This document shows, one piece after another, positions 21,778 to 29,373 of a DNA stretch of 38,632 bases (positions within the stretch are counted from its first letter, which is position 1; each line of letters begins with the position of its first letter). The position numbers and the translations under genes were made by a program. The notes beneath the pieces were generated by a model, which made no database searches, was not told the DNA's origin, and worked only from the letters and a program-made list of their open reading frames with translations. Origin of the DNA: Parcubacteria group bacterium Gr01-1014_29 (GTDB lineage Bacteria; Patescibacteriota; Minisyncoccia; Ryanbacterales; 2-02-FULL-48-12); the NCBI GenBank assembly GCA_007376195.1, contig VMFT01000005.1:1-38632 (forward strand). Reading direction: 5' to 3'.

Positions 21778-23091
21778 ATGTCTGCACTAAAGATACGAAT
21801 ACTAGCAGTTGCCTTGCTATTACTTGGTATTCTTGCCGGTATTTTTGCATTGCCGGGTACTTTTGCGTTTTTACCTGATATTCCTTATCGCCTCGGGCTT
21901 GATTTGCAGGGTGGCACGCACTTGGTATACCAAGCGGATGTATCGAATGTGCCGGCGGGAGAAGTGAATGAATCTATGGCGGGCTTGCGCGATGTCATTG
22001 AGCGCCGGGTGAACGCGTTTGGTGTCTCAGAGCCGGTGGTGCAAGTGGAAGAGGCGGGGAACGACCAGCGGCTTATTGTGGAGCTTGCGGGTGTGCGTGA
22101 AATTAGCGAGGCAATACGGCTTATCGGTGAGACGCCGTTTTTGGAATTTCGGACGGAAAGACCCGCCGAAGAGCGGCAGGCGATTCTTGAGGCCCAGGCT
22201 GCGGGCGGACGTATGATGGAAGATGCGTATTTTGTGCCGACAGATCTTACTGGGAAGTATCTTGAGCGCGCAGATGTTTCATTTGGACAGACGGCAATTC
22301 AGTCTTTGGTGACGCTTCGTTTTAACGAAGAAGGAGCGCGTATTTTTGAAAAGCTAACGGAAGAAAATGTGGGCAAGCAGCTTGCGATTTATCTTGATGG
22401 GTTTCCTATTTCGGCACCTGTGGTGCAGCAAAAAATTACCGGTGGGCAAGCGCAAATTACCGGGAACTTTACTATTGAAGAAGCCCGCGATTTAGTACGC
22501 CGGTTAAATTCCGGCGCATTGCCGGTGCCTATTGTGCTCGTCAGTCAACAGAGTGTGGAAGCGTCTTTAGGAAGGGTGGAATTGACACGGAGTCTGAACG
22601 CGGGCGTGTATGGTCTGTTGGCGGTAGCCTTGTTTATGATTCTGTGGTACCGATTGCCCGGCCTCATGGCGGTGATCGCTCTTCTTATATATATAGCCCT
22701 TCTGCTTACTATTTTTAAATTGGTGCCTGTTACGCTTACCGCGGCGGGTGTGGCCGGATTTATTCTTTCCATTGGTATGGCGGTGGACGCGAACATTCTT
22801 ATATTCGAACGCTTTAAGGAAGAAATGAAAGCAGGCCGCATGTTGGCCGGTTCCATTGAAGAAGGATTTAACCGGGCATGGATGTCCATTCGTGATTCAA
22901 ACGTATCAAGTCTTATTACGGCCGGCATTTTATATTGGTTTGGCACCAGTTTAATCAAAGGTTTTGCGCTTACCCTGGGCCTTGGCGTTATGGTAAGTAT
23001 GTTTTCCGCGATTACCATTACGCGCACATTTTTCCGCGCGTTAAAATTATCAGAAAGTAAAACGGTTCGGTTCCTATTTGGAGCCTCATAA
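21778..23091 (+). CDS. secD: Protein translocase subunit SecD
   Basis: 437 residues from the ATG at 21778; a GTG three codons earlier is less likely. N-terminal membrane segment (about 5-25), YRLGLDLQGGTHLVYQAD, a large external P1 domain, then LDGFPISAPVVQQKITGGQAQITG. Five more membrane segments follow, with GMAVDANILIFERFKEE in the fourth membrane region. With SecF it uses the proton or sodium gradient to complete protein export. Confidence 0.95.
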   Translation: MSALKIRILAVALLLLGILAGIFALPGTFAFLPDIPYRLGLDLQGGTHLVYQADVSNVPAGEVNESMAGLRDVIERRVNAFGVSEPVVQVEEAGNDQRLIVELAGVREISEAIRLIGETPFLEFRTERPAEERQAILEAQAAGGRMMEDAYFVPTDLTGKYLERADVSFGQTAIQSLVTLRFNEEGARIFEKLTEENVGKQLAIYLDGFPISAPVVQQKITGGQAQITGNFTIEEARDLVRRLNSGALPVPIVLVSQQSVEASLGRVELTRSLNAGVYGLLAVALFMILWYRLPGLMAVIALLIYIALLLTIFKLVPVTLTAAGVAGFILSIGMAVDANILIFERFKEEMKAGRMLAGSIEEGFNRAWMSIRDSNVSSLITAGILYWFGTSLIKGFALTLGLGVMVSMFSAITITRTFFRALKLSESKTVRFLFGAS

Positions 23092-23092
23092 T

Positions 23093-24013
23093 ATGGACTT
23101 CATCGCCTGGCGAAAATTACCATATACGATATCCGGCATCCTCGTGCTTGCGAGTCTTGGGATGCTTTTGCTATGGGGATTGCCGCTTGGTATAGATTTT
23201 ACCGGCGGGTCCCTTATGGAGCTTGAGTTTGCTCATGCGCTACCCGCGCAAGATTCAATTCATGAGCGTATTGCTTCGCTTAACTTGGGTGATGTGCAGG
23301 TTCAGCAAACAGGGGAACGCGGCATGTTGCTCCGCGCGCGCGACATCGATGAAGAAACCCATCAAAACGTTCTTACGGCATTACGCGGCATAGATAGGAG
23401 TGTTGAGGAAAAACGTTTTGTATCCATCGGCCCTACCATTGGCAATGAGCTCAAACAAAAGGCGATCTGGGCGCTTATGTTAGTGCTCGCGATGATTATT
23501 GTCTATATTACGGCTGTATTTCGACATGTTTCCCGCCCGCAAGGAATGTTCACCGGACATTCCTTGCCTTCATGGAAATACGGAGTTGTTGCTATTATTG
23601 CGCTGATTCATGACGTTACCATTCCCCTGGGGCTCTTTGCTTATTTGGGAAAATTCCAGCATGTGGAAATAAGCGCTTTGTTTATAAGCGCGCTGTTAAC
23701 TATTTTGGGTTTTTCTGTGCACGACACCATTGTGGTATTTGACCGCATTCGCGAGAATTTGCGCAAGCGCGCGAGTGCACGTTTTGAAGATATCATAAAC
23801 ATCAGTATTCACGAAACCATGACGCGGTCTATCAACACGTCATTAACGCTTCTTTTTGTGCTTCTTACGTTATTTTTCTTGGGCGGTGAATCTACTAAAT
23901 ATTTTTCATTGGCGCTTATTGTGGGAACTGTTGTCGGCGTATACAGTTCCATTTTTATCGCAAGCCCGCTTTTGGTGACATGGCAGAAGTGGCAAGGAAG
24001 GAAAACAGAATAA
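23093..24013 (+). CDS. secF: Protein translocase subunit SecF
   Basis: 306 residues. It begins one base after the secD stop. LGIDFTGGSLMELEF is the SecF signature. The membrane domain includes ALLTILGFSVHDTIVVFDRIREN and NTSLTLLFVLLTLFFLGG. Six membrane segments are expected. It forms SecDF with the preceding gene. Confidence 0.95.
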   Translation: MDFIAWRKLPYTISGILVLASLGMLLLWGLPLGIDFTGGSLMELEFAHALPAQDSIHERIASLNLGDVQVQQTGERGMLLRARDIDEETHQNVLTALRGIDRSVEEKRFVSIGPTIGNELKQKAIWALMLVLAMIIVYITAVFRHVSRPQGMFTGHSLPSWKYGVVAIIALIHDVTIPLGLFAYLGKFQHVEISALFISALLTILGFSVHDTIVVFDRIRENLRKRASARFEDIINISIHETMTRSINTSLTLLFVLLTLFFLGGESTKYFSLALIVGTVVGVYSSIFIASPLLVTWQKWQGRKTE

Positions 24014-24029
24014 GTAATTGCTTGCATAT

Positions 24030-24135
24030 TGTCATTCCTGCGTAGGCTGGAATCCAGTCAAAACAACAAGATTCTCCGGATCCCCGTTTTTCCGCCAGAG
24101 GCGGATCTGCCTCTGGCATGACACGGGGATGACAG
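24030..24135. repeat. Palindromic dispersed repeat after secF
   Basis: Starts TGTCATTCCTGCG and ends ACGGGGATGACAG, with an inner GCCAGAGGC/GCCTCTGGC hairpin and GGATCCCCGT facing ACGGGGAT. It resembles the GTCATTCC...GGAATGAC palindromes scattered in intergenic regions of many bacteria. Confidence 0.75.
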
Positions 24136-24221
24136 TGGTATGAATGGTTACCAGAGTAAGTATTGCAAAGCAATCTCGGGCATGGTATACAAGTAATAAA
24201 TCTAGTTGTCAGGAGGATTGT

Positions 24222-24653
24222 ATGACAAAAAAATTGAAGCTCCGTCTCGCGGCGGATATCGTCATGTTCCATTTGGAACAACGGCCTACACAGTCTGGGA
24301 GAGGGTTCTTTATTGGTACGACCGAAGAGATGCAGCGAATGGTGCTCATGATGTCTTCGGACATGATGAGTGCGCGTTTGTTCGATGGCGACCATTTTAA
24401 GCGCATTACCAAGAAGGATACTGCGCCGGTGGTTTCGAAGGTGCTGTTTGGTTGTCTCGAAGTGTTTGCCCGACGCGGGGCTAACTATTGGAGTAAGCTC
24501 TTTATTCCCAGAGATATGGTAGAAGATCTTCGTTCGCGCATCAGTGTGGACCTGTGTGCTGCGGACGTCATAGATTGTCATCCGTATTATAAGACTCTGT
24601 TTCTCTCGACTCTCCTAACTGCGGATGTACCTGAAGCCCATCAAGCTGCATAA
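24222..24653 (+). CDS. Unknown 143-residue protein
   Basis: Start at 24222 with GGAGG six bases upstream. Soluble, helical, with a Met-rich stretch (MQRMVLMMSSDMMSARLF, about 38-55). There is a basic first turn (MTKKLKLRLAADIVMFHLEQR) and no signal peptide. I do not recognise a family. It is a single-gene unit with a terminator at 24692-24738. Confidence 0.7.
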   Translation: MTKKLKLRLAADIVMFHLEQRPTQSGRGFFIGTTEEMQRMVLMMSSDMMSARLFDGDHFKRITKKDTAPVVSKVLFGCLEVFARRGANYWSKLFIPRDMVEDLRSRISVDLCAADVIDCHPYYKTLFLSTLLTADVPEAHQAA

Positions 24654-24691
24654 AAAAGCTTTTTGAGACTACAGAGGGTAGCTAGTCATCA

Positions 24692-24738
24692 TTTTTCAGC
24701 GGCGCGTGGAATTTTTTCACTGCCGCTTTTTTGTTTTC
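24692..24738 (+). terminator. Terminator related to the mutY-like 3' end
   Basis: AGCGGC pairs with GCCGCT followed by TTTTTT. The 47 bases match 25984-26030, inside the mutY-like gene, at 41 positions, including a compensatory pair change in the stem. Confidence 0.7.
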
Positions 24739-24772
24739 TTTAGGTTTCTTTACACCTGTTTCTGTTTTATAT

Positions 24773-24811
24773 TGATAAACGAATTTGCAACGATCGTGAA
24801 TATTTGTTATA
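24773..24811. promoter_or_regulatory. Operator-like palindrome over the paaX-like promoter
   Basis: TGATAAACGAATTT, then ACGATCGT at its centre, then ATTTGTTAT. Within it TTGCAA (24785-24790), 17 bases, TATACA (24808-24813) form a promoter, with the ACGATCGT palindrome between -35 and -10. The sequence is repeated in inverted orientation at 25431-25471. Confidence 0.75.
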
Positions 24812-24820
24812 CATGAAACC

Positions 24821-25411
24821 ATGTCAGATTTAATCAAAATTAAAAAACGAAGTCATGTTCCGTATCAAAAAATTATCATTGAAACCATCGCTCTTGCGGG
24901 TATTATCAGCATGGCTGTTCTTGCACCGAATGCTCTTCAGTCTCTTTCGTTATTCGGATACGGCAAACGCGGAATTTCAAGACGCAACCTTCAGACTGTA
25001 AGAAGTACGGTATATAGACTCCAGAAGGAAGGTATTGTGGATGCGGAAGAACAAGAAGGAGATATACAAGTGTCTCTTACGAAAGCCGGAGAACGAAAAC
25101 TTGCGTATTATCGTGCGCATACGTTGAAAGAAGAATTTGTTCCAAAACAATGGGACGGTAAGTGGCGCATGGTGGTTTTTGATATTGCCGAACGAAAGCG
25201 TAAGCGTCGTGATTGGCTTCGTCGTGAATTGTGGCAGGTTGGGTTTGTGCGGTTACAAAACAGCGTATGGATAACACCCTATCCGTGCGAAGAGTTTATC
25301 TCCTTACTCAAAGTAGATGGAAAGCTTGGTGTAAGTACACTGTTTGCCATGGTGGAAAAAGTGGAAGGTGATCAGTGGCTCAAAAAACGGTTTCAGCTGG
25401 TGCAGGAATAA
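24821..25411 (+). CDS. PaaX-like regulator with a Cas2-like domain
   Basis: 196 residues. An N-terminal helix-rich part leads to a winged-helix region (about 45-90; KRGISRRNLQTVRSTVYRLQKEGIV, then VSLTKAGERKL). A ferredoxin-like domain follows with WDGKWRMVVFDIAERKRKRRDWLRRELW and FVRLQNSVWITPY, typical of the PaaX family and its Cas2-like fold. Such genes are often mislabelled as Cas2; no cas genes or array are near. It probably binds the palindromes on both sides and represses itself. What signal it senses is unknown. Confidence 0.82.
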   Translation: MSDLIKIKKRSHVPYQKIIIETIALAGIISMAVLAPNALQSLSLFGYGKRGISRRNLQTVRSTVYRLQKEGIVDAEEQEGDIQVSLTKAGERKLAYYRAHTLKEEFVPKQWDGKWRMVVFDIAERKRKRRDWLRRELWQVGFVRLQNSVWITPYPCEEFISLLKVDGKLGVSTLFAMVEKVEGDQWLKKRFQLVQE

Positions 25412-25430
25412 CAGGGGTTCTTATTTTTGC

Positions 25431-25471
25431 TGATAAACAAAAATTCACGATCGTCGTAAATTCGTTTATCA
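25431..25471. promoter_or_regulatory. Second operator-like palindrome
   Basis: TGATAAAC and GTTTATCA arms around a central ACGATCGT, 41 bp. It is close to the reverse complement of 24773-24811. It lies just upstream of a TATACA -10-like box (25479-25484) that could transcribe the gene at 25604. Confidence 0.75.
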
Positions 25472-25603
25472 TTCTTTTTATACATGTAGTATTGTGGAAG
25501 TTTTGTATTGCGTAGAGTTCGTGCCAGATTGTGATAGTAGGTCTTTACAAACCACACTGCACTATGATATAGAAGAAGAAATTCGTTCGCAGGAGGAATA
25601 CAT

Positions 25604-25864
25604 ATGCAGACGACAGAGCAGGCAACGAAACATCCTTTTCACGAGACGATCGTTGAGGTTATCGGCCGTGCCTCCAGCAGAGATCTGGAGTGTCTGGGGG
25701 CACTCATTAAAGCGACCAACGTTCCGAAAGGGCACGATGAGATCATTGCGGCATGGGAGAAACGACGGCAAGAACTGGGCTGGATGCCTCGGCAGGATCT
25801 CGGCGTACCGGCTGATCTTCTCAAGCAAAAACAAGCAGGAACTATCTCCCCGTATACAGTGTAA
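25604..25864 (+). CDS. Unknown small protein, probable regulator target
   Basis: 86 residues with GGAGG seven bases before the ATG. Soluble, helical, no signal. GRASSRDLECLGALIKATNVPKGHDEIIAAWEKR looks like a compact helical domain. No family recognised. It lies about 130 bases downstream of the second operator-like palindrome, so it may be controlled by the PaaX-like protein. It converges with the mutY-like gene. Confidence 0.68.
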   Translation: MQTTEQATKHPFHETIVEVIGRASSRDLECLGALIKATNVPKGHDEIIAAWEKRRQELGWMPRQDLGVPADLLKQKQAGTISPYTV

Positions 25865-25874
25865 CCAGAAAGAA

Positions 25875-26708
25875 TTAAGCAATCCGAAAAGTAACTCCTG
25901 ATAGCATAACAAGATGTTCTTTCTGTAATCTTGTGAGTACCCGGCGCACATCGCTTTCAACTAATTTCGTAAGGTGTTTATCTTTTTTCAGCGACGCGTG
26001 GAGTTGTTCCGCTGTCGCTTTTTTGTTTTCCAGCAAATATGAAATTATTTTTGCGCGAATGTAGCGTGGGGATCCTTCAAACCGAGATTGTTTCGCGTAG
26101 TGTTTGCTTTTTCGGTTTGCGTTGGGGACGCCTTTTAACGCTTCGCGTCCATAATCCATGAGCGCCCAATACCATTCACGCTGGCATCTGGATGGCTGAA
26201 TATGCTGGAGTACTTGAAGAATTTTCTCGTCGTGCACGTGTTCTTTCTTTGGGAAAAATTCATGAATGATGACGCGACGGATATTTGTTTCTATAAACGG
26301 TTCACATATGTCATACGCGAAGCAGGCGATCGCGCGTGCAGAATAGGGGCCGATTCCGGGAAGCGCATCAAGGACTGATATATCTTTTGGGATGTTCCCT
26401 TTGTGTTCGCGTAGTATTATGTGTGCTGATTGTTGCAGATAGAGCCCGCGTCGGTTATAGCCCATTCCGTGCCATGCGGAAAGTATGCGAGACAATGGTG
26501 CTCTGGCAAGAAATTGAATTGTAGGGAAGGTTTTGATGAACTCGGGATATTTTATAAGTACCCGTGGAATCTGTGTTTGTTGGAGCATCACTTCAGAGAT
26601 GAATATATGGTAGGGATCGGCAGTTTCACGCCAAGGGAAGCGCGGGGCGTGTCTGCGGTACCACTCCCGGATTTTCCGGCGGAGACTTTGACTTTGGTAG
26701 GCGTTCAT
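25875..26708 (-). CDS. MutY-like HhH DNA glycosylase without an Fe-S cluster
   Basis: 277 residues. ISEVMLQQTQI holds the catalytic Glu of adenine glycosylases (E39). GMGYNRRGLYLQQSA and the helix-hairpin-helix LPGIGPYSARAIACFAY follow. Two departures: the position of the catalytic Asp (LDGN in MutY) is E140 (IETN), and the four Cys of the iron-sulfur loop after MDYGREALKG are missing. Instead a C-terminal winged-helix-like tail (about 215-277) is present. The C-terminal oxoG-recognition NUDIX-like domain is also lacking. It probably excises a base, but whether it is adenine opposite oxoG is uncertain. TATAAT ends seven bases before the ATG, suggesting a leaderless mRNA. Confidence 0.85.
   Translation of the reverse strand: MNAYQSQSLRRKIREWYRRHAPRFPWRETADPYHIFISEVMLQQTQIPRVLIKYPEFIKTFPTIQFLARAPLSRILSAWHGMGYNRRGLYLQQSAHIILREHKGNIPKDISVLDALPGIGPYSARAIACFAYDICEPFIETNIRRVIIHEFFPKKEHVHDEKILQVLQHIQPSRCQREWYWALMDYGREALKGVPNANRKSKHYAKQSRFEGSPRYIRAKIISYLLENKKATAEQLHASLKKDKHLTKLVESDVRRVLTRLQKEHLVMLSGVTFRIA
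25984..26030 (+). terminator. Terminator-like hairpin inside the mutY-like gene
   Basis: On the plus strand AGCGAC pairs with GTCGCT followed by TTTTTTG. It can end the convergent transcript of the gene at 25604 while coding for ENKKATAEQLHASLKK on the other strand. Confidence 0.55.
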
Positions 26709-26770
26709 GGTTAGTATTATAATACAAACAAGTTCTAGAGGGGGCTTTACAAATTTTTAATACTATTGTT

Positions 26771-27295
26771 ATGTGGGAACGCATGAAGGAAAATAAGGAT
26801 TTGATTGTTGTTGCAATCGCCTCTTTTTTTATCGGGTTTGGAGCTGCTTCGTTTTTTGGAGATACCGAAGAAGCGTCGGTTCCGGACGGGATAATCAGTG
26901 AAAAGGAAGATAGAGCGCCGTTGGTGTTGTCTCGTACCCAGCCGGAAAATAAAACAGAAACACTGACGGTTGAAAATCAGCGCGCGGGGTCGTCGGTTCA
27001 AGTGCTGAATACAGAACTTACCGAGCCGCAATGGGTTGTTGTGCGCGAAGTTTCTGAAGATGGAAAGCCGGGAAATTTCCTTGGCGCAGCATGGCTTCCG
27101 GCCGGAGTTCATAACGATGTTTCTGTTGCGCTGTTGGGCAATACGGTCGGCGGGGAACAGTATATTGTCGCGTTGTTTTCTGATGAAGGGGCTGATAAGA
27201 AATTTGACCATACCGTTGATAAGGCGTTTGTGGATGCGGCCGGAAATGAAATTACGGCGAAATTCTCTACTGTCGCAAGCCCTACTGGTTTTTAA
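26771..27295 (+). CDS. Membrane-anchored extracellular protein, DUF7282-like
   Basis: 174 residues. One N-terminal membrane helix (about 10-28, DLIVVAIASFFIGFGAASFF), an acidic low-complexity spacer, then a beta-rich domain with VVVREV, GKPGNFLGAAWLPAG and VSVALLG. YIVALFSDEGADKKFDHTVDKAF follows. This pattern is seen in DUF7282-type extracellular domains of CPR and archaea, function unknown. It is three bases from the DHH gene and is probably co-transcribed with it. Confidence 0.75.
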   Translation: MWERMKENKDLIVVAIASFFIGFGAASFFGDTEEASVPDGIISEKEDRAPLVLSRTQPENKTETLTVENQRAGSSVQVLNTELTEPQWVVVREVSEDGKPGNFLGAAWLPAGVHNDVSVALLGNTVGGEQYIVALFSDEGADKKFDHTVDKAFVDAAGNEITAKFSTVASPTGF

Positions 27296-27298
27296 TCT

Positions 27299-28156
27299 AT
27301 GAAAAACCATACAGTACACACTCCAAAGCGCATCACGGTATTGTATCACGCGGATTGCGCGGACGGGTTTGGCGCTGCTTGGGCGGCATGGAAAAAATTT
27401 GGCAAAAAAGCGGTATATATCGCCGTACCTCCAAGTAATCGTGAGCTTCCGCGTTCAGCACGCGGAACCGATTTATACACGCTCGACTACGCTATTCCTT
27501 TAGATGCGGTTGACGAGATTCGTAAACAGGTTTTGTCGCTTACGGTAATTGACCACCATGTTTCAAACAAAGCGTCTGCTGAAAAAGCCGATGAACGATT
27601 GTTTCAATTGGAAAATTCCGGGGCGGTGCTGGCATGGAAGTTTTTTCACGGTTCAAAAAAGGCGCCGCGGCTCTTGCGGCACATTGAGGATTCCGACTTA
27701 TGGAAATTCCATCTGAAGCATACGCGCGAGATTACCGAGGCGCTGATGCTATATGACATGAATTTTAAAACATGGGATAAGCTGATACGCGATTTCGAGA
27801 ATAAAAAAGAAAAGAAATATATTGAGGAGGGTAAAGTACTCCTGCGCTTGCGGGAACGCCGCATCGGCCGGCTTATCGGTTTTGGCGAGAAGCGTACGTT
27901 TGAAGGATACAAAGCGCTGGTGGTAAATTCACCCTTTTACGTTTCGGAAATAGGCCACTCCATTGTAAAACACGGCACACCGGTTGCTATAATTTGGTCG
28001 TACCGGGAAGGAAAAATTGTTGTTTCGTTGCGTTCGGATGGCAAAGAAGTCAATGTGGCCGAGCTTGCGGAGCTATATGGCGGCGGTGGCCATCCGGCAG
28101 CAGCAGGGTTTACATTTAAGGTGAAAGATTTTTTGAAGTTTAAGAAAAAGAAATAA
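27299..28156 (+). CDS. DHH/DHHA1 phosphoesterase
   Basis: 285 residues. Metal-binding motifs HADCADGFGAA (17-27), TLDYAIP and VIDHHVS mark the DHH domain; the DHHA1 domain ends with the nucleotide-binding GGGGHPAAAGF. It is short like oligoribonuclease/NrnA-type or c-di-nucleotide phosphodiesterases and lacks the extra domains of RecJ. Likely manganese-dependent. The substrate cannot be told from sequence: nanoRNA, pAp or a cyclic dinucleotide are all possible. Confidence 0.88.
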   Translation: MKNHTVHTPKRITVLYHADCADGFGAAWAAWKKFGKKAVYIAVPPSNRELPRSARGTDLYTLDYAIPLDAVDEIRKQVLSLTVIDHHVSNKASAEKADERLFQLENSGAVLAWKFFHGSKKAPRLLRHIEDSDLWKFHLKHTREITEALMLYDMNFKTWDKLIRDFENKKEKKYIEEGKVLLRLRERRIGRLIGFGEKRTFEGYKALVVNSPFYVSEIGHSIVKHGTPVAIIWSYREGKIVVSLRSDGKEVNVAELAELYGGGGHPAAAGFTFKVKDFLKFKKKK

Positions 28157-28165
28157 GCGCATTGC

Positions 28166-28254
28166 AAAAAACCGGGAAAGCACATGGAAGAAGTCCTCGG
28201 ATCTCCTTCGCTATCGCTCGGCCAGACTTCTTTCATGTGCTTTCCTGGTTTTTT
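28166..28254 (+). terminator. Long hairpin/terminator element
   Basis: Arms 28166-28195 and 28225-28254 pair over 30 positions. The only two differences are G-U pairs in the rightward RNA. A T6 run ends the right arm. The loop holds CTCGGATCTCC and TCGCTATCGCTCGG. It is much longer than an ordinary terminator and may be a palindromic mobile repeat used as one. Confidence 0.85.
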
Positions 28255-28298
28255 CTTGTCTTGTGGGATAGCTATCTCTTGTGTTATAATGGTTCTAT

Positions 28299-29255
28299 AT
28301 GACAGAACAAACATACAAAACATCTCCCAAAGATATATTTCTGCAGTTATTGGCTATTGTAACGCTCTATGGCAGCGCGGCAGGCGTGCTGACGCTGCTG
28401 TTTCAATTCATAAATGTCCAGTTTCCGGATCCGCTCGAGTATTACAGTATGACAAGCGCTTACAGTTCTATCCGGTTTGCAGTTTCTTCGCTTATCATTG
28501 TATTTCCGGTATATCTATGGGTTATGCGCTTTTTGGAAAAGTTATACACCAAGGAGCCGGAGCGCAAAGATATCCGCATTCGAAAGTGGCTGGTAAATTT
28601 CACACTCTTTGCCGCGGGGCTTATTATCATGGGCGACTTGGTGGCGCTGGTAAACAGTTTTCTTGGCGGCGAGTTAACCGTGCGATTTGTGCTCAAGGTT
28701 TTTTCCGTGTTTTTGGTAAGCGGTGCGATATTCTGGTATTACTACTGGGACATGAAAGACACGGAACCTCCAGGTGGTCTGAAGTTCTTCATCTGGGTGG
28801 TTATAGGCGCCGTGTGTGTTGGTGTAGTATCCGCGTTTTTTGTGATCGGCTCTCCCCAGCAGGAGCGTCTTCGCAAGTTTGACAACCAGCGCGTTGGTGA
28901 TTTGCATACAATCCAATGGCAAATTGTAAATTATTGGCAGCAAAAAGGAACATTGCCGGAAACTCTGTCGCTTCTTGAAGATACCATCAGCGGGTTTCGT
29001 GTGCCATCCGACCCGGATACCGGTAGGGCCTACGAATATGTGCTAAAAAGTGAACGGGCGTTTGAATTGTGCGCGGTGTTTGTTCTTGCGAGCGTTAAAG
29101 AAGTAAGAGATCCGCAGACGGTGCCGTTTATGCCGGATTCGGAATTTGGTACAAACTGGGATCACGCCGCGGGTCGTACTTGTTTTGAGCGTACTATTGA
29201 TCCAGACCTCTATCCACCGCGGGAGAAGATTGACAAACCAATTCCTGCAAGGTAA
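28299..29255 (+). CDS. DUF5671 multi-pass membrane protein
   Basis: 318 residues. The first 180 contain four to five membrane segments (about 16-38, 56-78, 98-120, 128-148, 160-182) with SPKDIFLQLLAIVTLYGSAA and SSLIIVFPVYLWVMRFLEK, the DUF5671 signature. The C-terminal 130 residues (LRKFDNQRVGDLHTIQWQIVNYWQQKGTLPETL) resemble the soluble part of type II/IV pilin-like proteins and should be outside the cell. Common in CPR; role unknown. Confidence 0.85.
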   Translation: MTEQTYKTSPKDIFLQLLAIVTLYGSAAGVLTLLFQFINVQFPDPLEYYSMTSAYSSIRFAVSSLIIVFPVYLWVMRFLEKLYTKEPERKDIRIRKWLVNFTLFAAGLIIMGDLVALVNSFLGGELTVRFVLKVFSVFLVSGAIFWYYYWDMKDTEPPGGLKFFIWVVIGAVCVGVVSAFFVIGSPQQERLRKFDNQRVGDLHTIQWQIVNYWQQKGTLPETLSLLEDTISGFRVPSDPDTGRAYEYVLKSERAFELCAVFVLASVKEVRDPQTVPFMPDSEFGTNWDHAAGRTCFERTIDPDLYPPREKIDKPIPAR

Positions 29256-29373
29256 GTCAATTGTACTCATATGAAAAACTACGCAAAGCTTGGTAATCGG
29301 CAGGGGAGAACAGCATATCGCACGCCCTCCTCATTTCGTTACCGGAAAACTCTTGAAAAACAAACTCACGATT

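Noticed and set aside
24821-25411. Annotation as CRISPR-associated Cas2
   Set aside because: The Cas2-like fold is fused to a winged-helix region as in PaaX proteins, and there are no cas genes, direct repeats or spacers in the window.
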